Shown here: positions 52,503 to 61,960 of the stretch, piece by piece | Layout: every line of letters begins with the position of its first letter | How positions within the stretch are numbered: the stretch's first letter is position 1 | Program-made: the position numbers and the translations under genes | The notes under the pieces: generated by a model | Databases searched by the model: none | Told to the model about the DNA's origin: nothing | What the model saw: only the letters and a program-made list of their open reading frames with translations | Assembly: GCA_964627795.1 (NCBI GenBank) | Contig: CAZVLF010000008.1 | Coordinates: 35,149-99,148 of the forward strand | Direction: 5' to 3' | From: CANDYO01 sp964627795 | GTDB lineage: Bacteria; Pseudomonadota; Alphaproteobacteria; Rickettsiales; CANDYO01 | DNA length: 64,000 nucleotides

Positions 52503-53468
52503 ATGAATAAGAATAATTTACTAAAATTTTCTTTTATCACTATATGCATCGTTGGAATATATTTTATTTCTTTGGAATGCCCCACAGAGTTTGGTTACTC
52601 AGAAGTTATGGGACAAGAAAACATTACCTATTCAATTTTTCAAGAAAATAATATTGATCCTAATAAATTGCCTATATATGATTCAAGTAAAGAACTTAAA
52701 ATTCCCGCTATCATTCATTTTGTATGGCTTACATCTGAAAAAAAGCCAAAAGAAATAAATGAAATAGACCTTAACCATATCATAAATTCTTTAAAAACTC
52801 TTAAAAAAAGCCCACTAAACTGGCAATATATTTTATGGACTAACAATGAAAGTTTAATTCCTGAAACAATTAACTCTCTTGCACCTTATGAGATAGAAGT
52901 TAAAAACATCCATAACTTGAAAAATTTTGAATTAATAAATGATATAGGAAATATGATCAAAAACAATAGCTTTTCAGAAGCTAGTGACTTAGTCAGATAT
53001 CTTGCTTTACAAGAATATGGAGGAGTTTATAGCGATACTGACACTGAAATTTTTAAAGATATTTCTCATCTACTTCAACAATTTGATTTTTTTGGTTCTG
53101 AGCATAGGTTTTATTATTATGAACTACATGAGAAAGGTTTTGATACTCTTGCAAGTGCATTTTTAGGAGCTAAAAAGGCACATCCTGTGATAAGCAAGAC
53201 TGTAGAACTTATTCATAGAAATTTACACAGTAAAGAACTGCCAAACTATGTTAAAAATGCATGTTCTGTTCATAATCGAATTTGGGTTAGTACTGGCCCC
53301 ATGGTTTTAACCATAGCTTACTTAAATGAAGGAAATAAAGAAGGCTATAATAATGTAATATTTGATTCAAAATATTTCAACCAACGTTGTAGCATTAAAG
53401 AATTAAGAATAACACCAGAAGTTATGGGATGCCATGGCTTCAATGGAAATTGGTATGCAAAAGACTAA
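52503..53468 (+). CDS. DXD glycosyltransferase (OCH1/TcdB-like) with N-terminal membrane anchor
   Basis: The 321-residue protein has an N-terminal hydrophobic helix (about 8-22), then IPAIIHFVWL at about 67-76, the family's first strand. The catalytic core is ASDLVRYLALQEYGGVYSDT, where Asp162 and Arg165 precede the metal-binding DXD (Asp178 and Asp180). This is the arrangement of the Gly_transf_sug family, which includes yeast OCH1 and the glucosylating domain of clostridial toxins. It ends with GCHGFNGNWY, typical of the group. It could glycosylate a bacterial surface structure or a host protein; no LPS sugar genes adjoin it. Confidence 0.82.
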   Translation: MNKNNLLKFSFITICIVGIYFISLECPTEFGYSEVMGQENITYSIFQENNIDPNKLPIYDSSKELKIPAIIHFVWLTSEKKPKEINEIDLNHIINSLKTLKKSPLNWQYILWTNNESLIPETINSLAPYEIEVKNIHNLKNFELINDIGNMIKNNSFSEASDLVRYLALQEYGGVYSDTDTEIFKDISHLLQQFDFFGSEHRFYYYELHEKGFDTLASAFLGAKKAHPVISKTVELIHRNLHSKELPNYVKNACSVHNRIWVSTGPMVLTIAYLNEGNKEGYNNVIFDSKYFNQRCSIKELRITPEVMGCHGFNGNWYAKD

Positions 53469-53470
53469 AA

Positions 53471-53890
53471 TCAGTTAGCATCAACTAATTTAGTAATTCT
53501 TGAATTAAGCTCGCTTGAAAGAGGATTAGCATCAGGAACTGATAAAAATTGATCAAACATAGAAGAAAAAGCAATCATAAATATTAATGACAATATTATA
53601 TATATCAAATTAGGACTAGAATTATATAAACGTGGCAAAGTCATTATGCCTGGCTGAGAAGCAATATTTGTATTATTATAATTATCTTCTTTAAATTCTA
53701 TATTAAGCAACTTTAAATATTGTTTAAGGAAACCTCTATAAAATACCTCTCCTGGAAAAGCAGAAACATCAGATTGCTCCAACGCCTCAACAAGCTGAGG
53801 TTTTATTTTTAAATAATTAGCAACTTCAGAAATAGAAATCCCTAACTCATTTCTTTTGGCTATAATAATGTTATTAATGTTGCTATCCAT
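53471..53890 (-). CDS. Short RodZ-like helix-turn-helix membrane protein
   Basis: The 139-residue protein has an N-terminal RodZ-type helix-turn-helix (LGISISEVANYLKIKPQLVE, then FPGEVFYRGFLKQYLKLLNI, about 15-62), one transmembrane helix (about 92-112) and only some 25 residues after it. Full RodZ has a large periplasmic beta domain, so this is a short form. RodZ links MreB to the membrane; whether this version still does is unknown. It is convergent with the glycosyltransferase gene, with 2 bases between. Confidence 0.8.
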   Translation of the reverse strand: MDSNINNIIIAKRNELGISISEVANYLKIKPQLVEALEQSDVSAFPGEVFYRGFLKQYLKLLNIEFKEDNYNNTNIASQPGIMTLPRLYNSSPNLIYIILSLIFMIAFSSMFDQFLSVPDANPLSSELNSRITKLVDAN

Positions 53891-54017
53891 CTAATATTCC
53901 TTTAAATGATAGTCTAGAGTATAAGGTAAGCAATGGATAGATGTCAAATTTTTCTTTAAATAAGAATCAATTTGTTATAGACTCCTGTTTTAATTTTTCT
54001 AGATCTTACAGGGTAAA

Positions 54018-55733
54018 ATGAATAAAGAGATAAAAAACCTATTATTAGCAGTATTTTTTTCAACTTTAACCGTAGTAGCTTGGCAATATTTTTATGAGTC
54101 CCCTCGTAAAGTTCAACTTGAAAAAGCTCAAGCAAAAATAGCTCAACAAAAAGCAAAGCAACAAGAAGAATTAACAAATATTGCACGCACTAAAATTAGT
54201 AATCAAGAAGATTTAAGCTCAGCTGAAGCAGGAAAAATTGAAATTAAAAATCCTAAAATTAGCGGTAATATTTCACTAAAAGGACTAAGGTTTGATAATT
54301 TAACTCTTGATCTTTACAAGCAAACTTTAGATGAAAATAGTCCTAAAGTTAAATTATTTTCCAATAAAGGAATAGAATCTTATTTTTCTGAATTTGGATG
54401 GATTAAAAACAACCCAGAACAAAATTTTTCTGTTCCAGATAAAAATTCTGTTTGGACCTGTAATGAAAAAATACTCACTCAAGATAAATCAATTAATTGT
54501 TACTGGAATAGCGGAAATATAAAATTTATTTCCACAATTTCTCTTGATCAAAATTATATGTTCACTATAACTCAAACTTTAGAAAATAACGGAGATCAAG
54601 CAATTGACGTAGCTAATTATGGAAGAATTTATAAAGCTAAATCAGAACCAAAACAATTTGCAATTCTTCATGAAGGAGCAATTGGCGTATTTGATAAAAA
54701 AATTAAAGAATCCACTTATGATGATTTAAGTAAAGAACGCCAACATATTTTTACAAATACCCCAGGAAGCTGGCTGGGCTTTACTAATAAATATTGGTTA
54801 ACTGCTTTAATACCTGATTCAGGATTTTCTTCAAAAACACACTTTCTTGCTACTTCCCCTAGTGATAACCTAACGCAAGGAGATGTGTATAATGTAAATT
54901 TTATTACTAAAGATTTACATGTTAATAAAGGAAATAGCATTTCCATGACTCATCTTTTATTTACAGGTGCTAAAGAAGAAAAATTATTAGAAGAATATTC
55001 CTTAAACAAAGATATTAAACTATTTGATAGAGCAATTGATTATGGAATGTTTTATTTTATTACCAAGCCTCTATTATGGTTAATGAACTATTTTAATTCA
55101 CTGATTGGTAACTTTGGATTAGCCATACTTCTTGTAACATTATTCTTAAAACTCTTAATGTTCCCACTTGCAAATAAATCATATGAATCAATGAATAAGA
55201 TGAAACAAATTCAGCCTAAAATTGATCAAATTAAAAAAGCTTATTCAAATGATAAAGTTAAATTCAATCAAGAAATTATGAATCTTTATAAAAAGGAGAA
55301 AATCAGCCCAGCTGCCGGATGTTTGCCTTTATTTATTCAAATACCCTTATTTTTCTCACTTTATAAAGTAATTTTTATTTCTATTGAAATGAGACATGCA
55401 CCTTTTTATGGCTGGATAAAAGACTTATCAGCTCCAGATCCTACCTCTATTTGGAACCTATTTGGACTTTTACCATGGGGACCTATTGGAACATTAGATA
55501 TAGGAGTTTGGCCTATTCTTATGGCTGTAACTATGTTTATTCAACAAAAGCTGAATCCCACTCCCACTGATCCTGTTCAAGCAGGTGTAATGAAATTCAT
55601 GCCATTAGTTCTTTTATTTATGCTTTATTCATTACCATCAGGCTTAATGATTTACTGGTCATTTTCCAATGTTCTATCTATAGTTCAACAATATATGATT
55701 GCTAAACCACAACAAATAGGTAAAAAGGCTTGA
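54018..55733 (+). CDS. yidC: Membrane protein insertase YidC
   Basis: YidC inserts and folds inner-membrane proteins, with or without Sec. The 571-residue Gram-negative type has an N-terminal helix (about 8-24), a large periplasmic domain, then the conserved five-helix core. The core includes NFGLAILLVTLFLKLLMFPL, the cytoplasmic hairpin and SPAAGCLPLFIQIPLFFSLY. The stop codon overlaps the TTG start of the next gene. Confidence 0.96.
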   Translation: MNKEIKNLLLAVFFSTLTVVAWQYFYESPRKVQLEKAQAKIAQQKAKQQEELTNIARTKISNQEDLSSAEAGKIEIKNPKISGNISLKGLRFDNLTLDLYKQTLDENSPKVKLFSNKGIESYFSEFGWIKNNPEQNFSVPDKNSVWTCNEKILTQDKSINCYWNSGNIKFISTISLDQNYMFTITQTLENNGDQAIDVANYGRIYKAKSEPKQFAILHEGAIGVFDKKIKESTYDDLSKERQHIFTNTPGSWLGFTNKYWLTALIPDSGFSSKTHFLATSPSDNLTQGDVYNVNFITKDLHVNKGNSISMTHLLFTGAKEEKLLEEYSLNKDIKLFDRAIDYGMFYFITKPLLWLMNYFNSLIGNFGLAILLVTLFLKLLMFPLANKSYESMNKMKQIQPKIDQIKKAYSNDKVKFNQEIMNLYKKEKISPAAGCLPLFIQIPLFFSLYKVIFISIEMRHAPFYGWIKDLSAPDPTSIWNLFGLLPWGPIGTLDIGVWPILMAVTMFIQQKLNPTPTDPVQAGVMKFMPLVLLFMLYSLPSGLMIYWSFSNVLSIVQQYMIAKPQQIGKKA

Positions 55734-56236
55734 ATTTAGAACTTTACTGCCCCAATAAATTGGTTCAGAAATTACTGGACCAATATTTTCAAGGTATAAA
55801 CTGGATTGAAGATGAAAGCTGCACTTTAAAGATCATCGAAGAAGAAATAAATTTTGTCCTTTATATTGAAGATAAGATTTTTACTTTCTATAAACCTCTT
55901 CAACTTAAAGATTTAATTGAAACTATTGAGTTTAATATAAAAGATAATTTAAAAATTATTTATTTAACCCCTTCAATAAAATTTTATCCTGAAAATAGAT
56001 ATTGCTTCAAAGAGAATAAAAAAATTATTTTAACCGAGAAAGAATCTATCATATTATCATTTTTAATTAAGGAAAATAAAGCTATTTCAAAATCCACTTT
56101 ACTCAAAGAAATATGGGGTTACTCAGATGAAATATTAACCACAACTTTAGAAACTCATATATATAATCTTCGCCAAAAATTGTCAGATAAATTAATTATA
56201 TCCGTACCAAATGGATATAAAATTTCTATATCTTAA
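55730..56236 (+). CDS. Orphan OmpR-type winged-helix protein with degenerate receiver
   Basis: The 168-residue protein ends in an OmpR/PhoB-type winged-helix DNA-binding domain (about 97-166): LTEKESIILSFLIKENKAIS, then LLKEIWGY and TTTLETHIYNLRQKL, with the wing SVPNGYKI. The first ~95 residues are receiver-sized but lack the phospho-acceptor Asp pattern and the Lys of a true receiver. It starts with TTG inside the yidC stop (4-base overlap), so it is translated behind yidC. A chemoreceptor follows. The signal it reads is unknown. Confidence 0.85.
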   Translation: MNLELYCPNKLVQKLLDQYFQGINWIEDESCTLKIIEEEINFVLYIEDKIFTFYKPLQLKDLIETIEFNIKDNLKIIYLTPSIKFYPENRYCFKENKKIILTEKESIILSFLIKENKAISKSTLLKEIWGYSDEILTTTLETHIYNLRQKLSDKLIISVPNGYKISIS

Positions 56237-56318
56237 GGCTCTTTTACTACATAAAGCTTTACCATTTATTAACACTTCTATGTTTTAATATTATAGTTTG
56301 AAAACAAGATATAATTAT

Positions 56319-58334
56319 ATGAAAAAAATTCATTACTTAGGATATATATTTATTTTAATACTATTTGTGACAGTTTTTTCTTTTATAAGAAATTTCATTG
56401 AAACAAGTAATAAGAATATTCTTGCAACTTATGTAAAAGATAATGCTTTAGCATCTTTAAAAGAAAAAAACAATCTTGAATTTCAGTTCAAGCAAATTCA
56501 GCAGAATATCCGAACTATTAGCTTTCTTCCAAGCGTTCGAAACATAGATAGACATGGAAGTAATATTGATAATAATGCCAAAGAATCAATCCAACAAATA
56601 TATAATAATTTAAAGACTAATGTTGATGTTTCTGAAGTTTATATTGTTCCTGCAGAACTTAATCCTGAAGCGATCGATCCAATAACCAATCAACCAGAGG
56701 CTCCTATTTTAATGTTTGATGAGTTGATAATGACTCCAGAGGAACGAAAAGTAGAAGCTGAAAGTAATATTGTAGCAGTGGAAATTTTTGAATATAGAGA
56801 ATTAGCTGAACAAATGAAATGGTTCAAACAAAAATATCCTTCTTTAGAAACAATTGATAAACTTAATCCACCAATGGTAATTTCAAAAGAGCTTATCACT
56901 TGCGATAACTCATATTTTATGTCAACAAATAATGATAAAGACCGCTCAGGAATCATAATTTCTGTCCCTTTTTATGGTCCGGATAATAAATTTAAAGGAA
57001 CAATTAGTGCAATAATTCTTACTAAGAATTTAATTAAAAGCTTAACAAACGGTAATTACGCAATAATAAATAAAGATAAATTCTTTTTTGCATACCAAGA
57101 TAGCGGTCAGGCAAAAAAATCAATCAATAATGTTTTAACTACAAGGCCTGATAAAAGCCTTATTTACTCTGAAACAGTAAAATTAGATTTAAACTCAGAT
57201 AGTGAATTAAATTTATGGGTAGGAATTCCTGATTCTAATTTTTTTAGTAGAATAGACGTTAAATCAGTTAACGCATTTAAACATTCTATTTATACTGCAA
57301 TTGCAGCTATAACTATCTTTTTACTAATATTTTATAAAAGTTCTTTAATGAAGCTAGATCATCAAAGAATCAATAATATGATACTTGAAGAGCAAATTCG
57401 CGAAAGAACAAGTAAGATTGAAGAATTAGCAAACCAACAGAGTATTGAGCGTGAAAAAGCAGAAAAAGAAAAAACTTTAATTCTTAGCCAACTTGCTAAT
57501 GAACTAGAAAATTCTCTTAACCAAACTGTTGAAAAAATATCTTCAACCACCTCAGAAATCTATTTTGGCTCAGAAAGTGCATTTAAAATTGCTGAGTTTA
57601 ATATTAATAAAACTGTTTCTGCTTCAAAAGCATCTTCATCTGCAGCAAACTTATCTCAAGATATAGCAAATTCAGCTGCTGAGTTGAAAAACTCTATTGA
57701 ATTAATAAGCAAACAAATTAACTCATCAGAAGAAATAATTAAAAATGCAATTAATAAGGTTGATGATTCAAAAAAATCTATTGATTTACTTAATGATAAA
57801 TCAGAAGAAGTAAATAAAATTATTACTTTAATTGCCAATATCTCAGATCAAATTAACCTTCTTGCACTTAACGCCACTATTGAATCTGCAAGAGCTGGAG
57901 AAGCTGGTAAAGGCTTTGCCGTGGTAGCAAATGAAGTTAAAAACCTTTCCGGTGAAGTTGCAAAGGCCTCTGACGAAATTAACAATCAAATGAACGAAAT
58001 AAAATCTTCTACCAGTGAAACAGTTTATGCGGTTGATCAAATATATAAAATTATAAGAGATGTATCTTTAATCATCACTGGTATATCAAAATTAATAGCT
58101 CAACAGAGCCAACTAACCGAAAAAATTTCTGGCAATATTTCATTTGCAACATCTAATACTGAAGAAGTATCTAAAAATATTTTTGCAGTTAAAGATAGCT
58201 CTGAAGAAACCAAGAATATTTCTAAAACTGTATTAGATTCGGCTCAAGAACTAACTAAAGAATTTAATAATCTAAAAAGTAAAATTGATGAGTTTCTTGG
58301 AAAAGTTAAAAAGTCATCAAATAATATTAACTAA
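56319..58334 (+). CDS. Methyl-accepting chemotaxis protein 2
   Basis: I start it at the ATG at 56319 (MKKIHYLGYIF, 671 residues); a TTG at 56298 is possible. It has TM1 (about 3-22), a large periplasmic region of about 310 residues of Cache-like size, TM2 (about 333-352), a coiled-coil linker in which I see no clear HAMP, and a signalling domain with QINLLALNATIESARAGEAG at about 510-529 and GFAVVANEVKNLS. It is better provided with a sensor than chemoreceptor 1. It lies 82 bases after the winged-helix gene and may share its transcript. Confidence 0.9.
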   Translation: MKKIHYLGYIFILILFVTVFSFIRNFIETSNKNILATYVKDNALASLKEKNNLEFQFKQIQQNIRTISFLPSVRNIDRHGSNIDNNAKESIQQIYNNLKTNVDVSEVYIVPAELNPEAIDPITNQPEAPILMFDELIMTPEERKVEAESNIVAVEIFEYRELAEQMKWFKQKYPSLETIDKLNPPMVISKELITCDNSYFMSTNNDKDRSGIIISVPFYGPDNKFKGTISAIILTKNLIKSLTNGNYAIINKDKFFFAYQDSGQAKKSINNVLTTRPDKSLIYSETVKLDLNSDSELNLWVGIPDSNFFSRIDVKSVNAFKHSIYTAIAAITIFLLIFYKSSLMKLDHQRINNMILEEQIRERTSKIEELANQQSIEREKAEKEKTLILSQLANELENSLNQTVEKISSTTSEIYFGSESAFKIAEFNINKTVSASKASSSAANLSQDIANSAAELKNSIELISKQINSSEEIIKNAINKVDDSKKSIDLLNDKSEEVNKIITLIANISDQINLLALNATIESARAGEAGKGFAVVANEVKNLSGEVAKASDEINNQMNEIKSSTSETVYAVDQIYKIIRDVSLIITGISKLIAQQSQLTEKISGNISFATSNTEEVSKNIFAVKDSSEETKNISKTVLDSAQELTKEFNNLKSKIDEFLGKVKKSSNNIN

Positions 58335-58355
58335 GTAGCTTTTTGCTTTAAAGGA

Positions 58356-59165
58356 TTAACAAGCTATAATAAACATATTATTTTTATTAGCATATTCTAT
58401 CACTTGTTCTTGATCTAAAAAGAGTGATTTTTGTGCTTGAATAGCTATTCCTTTAAAACCATTATCATGAAGATTAATAATAGTGTTAATTCCTATAGTG
58501 GGCAAATCTAGCCTAAGTTCTTGGTTTTCTTTTGCCATTTTCACCAACACACCTTCTCTATTTTGCCCCCTTTTTAAAGAACCACAGCGATTGATTAATT
58601 GATCTGTCCCTTCAATTGCTTCCATTCCAAGAACTAATCCATTTTCAATAATCACTGCTTGCCCAATGTCTAAAGCGCTCATTTGGTGCAAGATTTTAAT
58701 TCCAAGCTCAATATCATTTTTATCTTGCTCGCTAGGTTTAATTTTAGTAAAAATACCTGGCTTGACCACTAGATCTTTTAAAATATCTTGAACAGCTATC
58801 ACTTCAAAGCAATGTTCTTCCAAAAATTTTGCAATTATTGAAAGGATATTATCATCTCCAAATAATTTATTTTTGGTAATTCTTGCTAAAAGCTTTGCTC
58901 CCATCATATCAACTTTTAAGTTTAAAAGATTAGGCTTAGCAAGCCCTCCAATTAAAATAACTTGTTCAACTTTGGCTTTCTTCATTGCTTCAACCGCTTT
59001 ACCAATTTCACCAACACTAATAACTACATGGTCAATATCATCAAGCAAGCTTAAATTTGTTTCACCCTCTATTGCAACTACAAAAAACTCATGTTTTTCT
59101 TTACAATATTCAATTAGCCTTTTAACTAAAGAACCTTTAGCTGCAATTATCCCTAGTTTTTTCAT
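58356..59165 (-). CDS. lpxI: UDP-2,3-diacylglucosamine pyrophosphatase LpxI
   Basis: LpxI cleaves UDP-2,3-diacylglucosamine to lipid X in lipid A synthesis, replacing LpxH in alphaproteobacteria. The 269-residue protein has the N-terminal 'KLGIIAAKGSLVKRLIEYC' nucleotide-binding segment, ILIGGLAKPNLLNLKVD, and the C-terminal catalytic part AVIIENGLVLGMEAIEGTDQ. It overlaps lpxA by 4 bases, at the end of lpxD-fabZ-lpxA-lpxI. Confidence 0.95.
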   Translation of the reverse strand: MKKLGIIAAKGSLVKRLIEYCKEKHEFFVVAIEGETNLSLLDDIDHVVISVGEIGKAVEAMKKAKVEQVILIGGLAKPNLLNLKVDMMGAKLLARITKNKLFGDDNILSIIAKFLEEHCFEVIAVQDILKDLVVKPGIFTKIKPSEQDKNDIELGIKILHQMSALDIGQAVIIENGLVLGMEAIEGTDQLINRCGSLKRGQNREGVLVKMAKENQELRLDLPTIGINTIINLHDNGFKGIAIQAQKSLFLDQEQVIEYANKNNMFIIAC

Positions 59166-59980
59166 GAGTTTTTGGTCAAATTCTTACTTGGTTTACAGAT
59201 AGCTCTATTGGTATCTTCAGTAATAAATTCTAGCATTACCATCACTTCATCTGAGTCAGAAAATTCTTCCTTCACCATCTTTAAACGCTCTGAGAATGTT
59301 CCTACTTCATCAAGGAATAATTTTTCAAAAGCTCTTCTTAAATCATGCATTGCTTCTTTGCTAAAATTTCTTCTCTTTAAGCCAACAACATTTAATCCTG
59401 CTAAATGAGCTCTCTCACCCATAACCACACCATATGGAATCACATCCTCTGCCACGCCTGACATTCCTCCAATCATTGCATGATCTCCAATTCTAGTTCT
59501 TTGCAACACTGCTGAAAGCCCACCAATTATAGCATAATCTCCCACCTGAACATGGCCTGCTAAAGCAACGCAATTAGCTAAAATAACATCATTACCAACT
59601 ATACAATCATGTGCTATATGGCTTGAAACCATAAAGAGACAATTATTTCCTACTTTAGTTAGCATTCCACCAGTTTCAGTCCCTGGATTTGCCGTAGTAT
59701 ACTCTCGGAAAATATTATTATTTCCAATAATAAGCTGAGATTCTTCTCCTTGATATTTTTTATCTTGTGGCGCACATCCTATAGTTGAGAACGGAAAAAA
59801 TTTATTATCATCTCCAATTACAGTATTGCCTTCAATAACTACATGAGACTTTAAATTATTATTATTTCCAAGTCTTACTTTTTTTCCAATAATCGAATAA
59901 GCTCCAATATAATTATTATCACCTAAAATAGCTCCTTCTTCAATAATTGCTGTTGGATGTATATTATTTGCCATCTGCAT
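59162..59980 (-). CDS. lpxA: UDP-N-acetylglucosamine acyltransferase LpxA
   Basis: LpxA performs the first lipid A step, O-acylating UDP-GlcNAc. The 272-residue protein is a left-handed beta-helix of hexapeptide repeats, with the catalytic His in MVSSHIAHDCIVGNDVILAN and GGLSAVLQRTRIGDHAMIGG in the last coils, then a helical C-terminus. It overlaps fabZ by 17 bases. Confidence 0.97.
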   Translation of the reverse strand: MQMANNIHPTAIIEEGAILGDNNYIGAYSIIGKKVRLGNNNNLKSHVVIEGNTVIGDDNKFFPFSTIGCAPQDKKYQGEESQLIIGNNNIFREYTTANPGTETGGMLTKVGNNCLFMVSSHIAHDCIVGNDVILANCVALAGHVQVGDYAIIGGLSAVLQRTRIGDHAMIGGMSGVAEDVIPYGVVMGERAHLAGLNVVGLKRRNFSKEAMHDLRRAFEKLFLDEVGTFSERLKMVKEEFSDSDEVMVMLEFITEDTNRAICKPSKNLTKNS

Positions 59981-60431
59981 TCTCCGCTATCATCGCTGTA
60001 AAAGAACTTTCTGCCACTAATTTATCATTAACTCTGGCTTCTCCACTAAATTTCCATACATTCGCTCTTGCTCTTTCTTTTTTAACATGAAGATATAAAC
60101 TATCTCCTGGAGTTACTATTTGGCGAAATTTAGCATTCTCAATTGACATAAAATATACAGCCATATTTTCTGTGGTTTCTAGTTTCATGCTTTCAATCAC
60201 ATATAAAGCTGCAGCTTGAGCAAGAGCTTCCACAATCAACACTCCAGGCATTACTGACCTTCCTGGAAAGTGCCCTAAAAAATGAGGCTCATTGAAAGTA
60301 ACATTTTTTAATGCTATTAAAGATTCATTTTCTAAGTCTATTGATACAACTCTATCAACCAATAGAAATGGATATCTATGGGGGAGCATCTTTATAATTT
60401 TCTCAATATTCATTATTGGTTCACTCATCAT
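59964..60431 (-). CDS. fabZ: 3-hydroxyacyl-ACP dehydratase FabZ
   Basis: FabZ dehydrates 3-hydroxyacyl-ACP in fatty acid elongation and competes with LpxA/LpxD for substrate. The 155-residue hotdog-fold protein has LPHRYPFLLVDRV and the active site GHFPGRSVMPGVLIVEALAQ, with catalytic His and Glu. It overlaps lpxD by one base. Confidence 0.97.
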   Translation of the reverse strand: MMSEPIMNIEKIIKMLPHRYPFLLVDRVVSIDLENESLIALKNVTFNEPHFLGHFPGRSVMPGVLIVEALAQAAALYVIESMKLETTENMAVYFMSIENAKFRQIVTPGDSLYLHVKKERARANVWKFSGEARVNDKLVAESSFTAMIAENADGK

Positions 60432-61453
60432 TATTCCTTATTTTTACTAGTTAATTGTTGAAGATAAAAATTTTGCCTATGCCATTTTCTAATTGGAATT
60501 GCAGGCGATCCACCCATAATTTGCTTAGGTTCAATATCTTGAACCACTCCAGATTGAGCTGCAACTTGAACTTGATCGCCTATGTTTAAGTGCCCAGCAA
60601 CTCCAACTTGCCCGCCAAGAACCACAAAATTACCAAGCTTACTACTTCCAGCAATACCAACTTGGGAAACAATCACACATCCCATACCTAATTTAACATT
60701 ATGCCCTAACTGAACTAAATTATCAATTTGACACATATCCCCAATTTCTGTATCTTGCGCAGATCCTCTATCAATACAAGTATTTGCACCAATTTCAACA
60801 TTATTTCCAATTTTCACTATTCCAAGTTGAGGAACTTTTAAATGTCCTTTATTATCTGAAGCAAAACCAAAACCATCTTGCCCTATTCTAACCCCTGGAT
60901 GAATCAAAACATTATTCCCAATAATCGCATGCGATATTGTTACATTGTTTGCAATCTTTACATTACTTCCAATAACAACATTTTTTTTAATTACTGTATT
61001 ATGATCAATAATGCAATTATCACTAATCTCAACACCATCTTCTATAACTACAAAATTTCCAATTTGGCAATTTTTCCCAATTTTAGCATTTTTAGCAATA
61101 ACTGCATTGCTTGCTATAATATTATTTGATTGCTCAGGAGGATATAAAAGACTAGCTACAATTGCATAGGCCTTATATGGATTCTCATGCGTTAACACAT
61201 TCATAGTTTTAGGTGCTAAATGCGCATATTTTTCATTAACAAAACAAAAACCTGCTTTTGATTGTTTGAATAGCTCTAGATATTTACTGTTAATTAAAAA
61301 ACTTAAATCAGCTGGGGTAGCATTTTCCAATGAAGATACATCTAATATTTCTTCCCTCTGATTATTTTTTAAATAAAGCCTTGCACCTGTTGCCTCCAAT
61401 ATTTTTTCTAATGAAATAGGATCTGCATTTAAAAAAAACCTTGAATTAGCCAT
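60431..61453 (-). CDS. lpxD: UDP-3-O-acylglucosamine N-acyltransferase LpxD
   Basis: LpxD N-acylates UDP-3-O-acyl-GlcN, the third lipid A step. The 340-residue protein has an N-terminal uridine-binding domain (about 1-100), then about ten hexapeptide coils (GKNCQIGNFVVIEDGVEISD and onward), and the catalytic His in DNLVQLGHNVKLGMG. It is the first gene of its operon here; bamA, skp and other usual upstream genes are absent. A near-consensus promoter lies directly upstream. Confidence 0.97.
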   Translation of the reverse strand: MANSRFFLNADPISLEKILEATGARLYLKNNQREEILDVSSLENATPADLSFLINSKYLELFKQSKAGFCFVNEKYAHLAPKTMNVLTHENPYKAYAIVASLLYPPEQSNNIIASNAVIAKNAKIGKNCQIGNFVVIEDGVEISDNCIIDHNTVIKKNVVIGSNVKIANNVTISHAIIGNNVLIHPGVRIGQDGFGFASDNKGHLKVPQLGIVKIGNNVEIGANTCIDRGSAQDTEIGDMCQIDNLVQLGHNVKLGMGCVIVSQVGIAGSSKLGNFVVLGGQVGVAGHLNIGDQVQVAAQSGVVQDIEPKQIMGGSPAIPIRKWHRQNFYLQQLTSKNKE

Positions 61454-61481
61454 TATAATTCCTCATATGATTTCTCTCCCA

Positions 61482-61510
61482 ATTCTAGGTTTGTTTATCT
61501 TCGCTGTCAA
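61482..61510 (-). promoter_or_regulatory. Sigma-70 promoter of the lpxD operon
   Basis: On the minus strand TTGACA (61505-61510) and TAGAAT (61482-61487) are separated by 17 bases, a perfect -35 and a one-mismatch -10. It is 29 bases from the lpxD ATG, which has AGG at 61461-61463. It is one of the strongest promoter matches in the window. Confidence 0.8.
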
Positions 61511-61588
61511 GGAGATGTACATGCCTATAATTTAAGGATTTAGGGCCATCATCTTAAAGTAACCAAATTTAACAAAAATAAAAAATTA

Positions 61589-61617
61589 TTGCAGTCTGGT
61601 TAATTTGAATGTATATT
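61589..61617 (+). promoter_or_regulatory. Sigma-70 promoter of acpP
   Basis: TTGCAG (61589-61594) and TATATT (61612-61617) with 17-base spacing lie 55 bases before the acpP start. The 219-base gap between lpxD and acpP thus carries two divergent promoters. Confidence 0.65.
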
Positions 61618-61672
61618 GCATCAGATAGAATTTATATTTTATTTATTAAACAATCTATTATAAGGTAAAAAA

Positions 61673-61909
61673 ATGAGTGATGTAGAAGCAAAAGTTAAAA
61701 AAATTGTAGCATCTCACTTAGGTGCAGCAGAAGATAAAATAACTTTAGACTCAAGCTTTGTTGATGATTTAGGTGCAGATAGCCTTGACCAAGTAGAGTT
61801 AGTTATGGCATTTGAAGAAGAATTTGGAATTGAAATTCCAGATGAAGCTGCAGAAAAAATTGTTAAAGTTTCTGATGCTGTTAACTTCGTTAATTCAGCT
61901 AAAAACTAA
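61673..61909 (+). CDS. acpP: Acyl carrier protein
   Basis: ACP carries growing acyl chains on 4'-phosphopantetheine. The 78-residue acidic protein has the attachment site LGADSLDQVELVMAFEEEFG, with the modified Ser in DSL. It stands apart from other fab genes, next to the divergent lpxD operon, which uses acyl-ACP. A strong terminator follows. Confidence 0.98.
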   Translation: MSDVEAKVKKIVASHLGAAEDKITLDSSFVDDLGADSLDQVELVMAFEEEFGIEIPDEAAEKIVKVSDAVNFVNSAKN

Positions 61910-61932
61910 TATTACTTTAAGTTAGTTTTAAT

Positions 61933-61960
61933 ACCCCAAGCTTATTCGCTTGGGGTTTTT
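61933..61960 (+). terminator. Rho-independent terminator of acpP
   Basis: ACCCCAAGC (61933-61941) and GCTTGGGGT (61948-61956) form a perfect 9-bp stem with loop TTATTC, followed directly by a T run. It is the clearest terminator in the window. Confidence 0.93.

Noticed and set aside
53956..54186. 76-codon minus-strand ORF over the start of yidC
   Set aside because: Its Leu/Lys-rich translation is the antisense of yidC's N-terminus and it has no ribosome site; a shadow frame.
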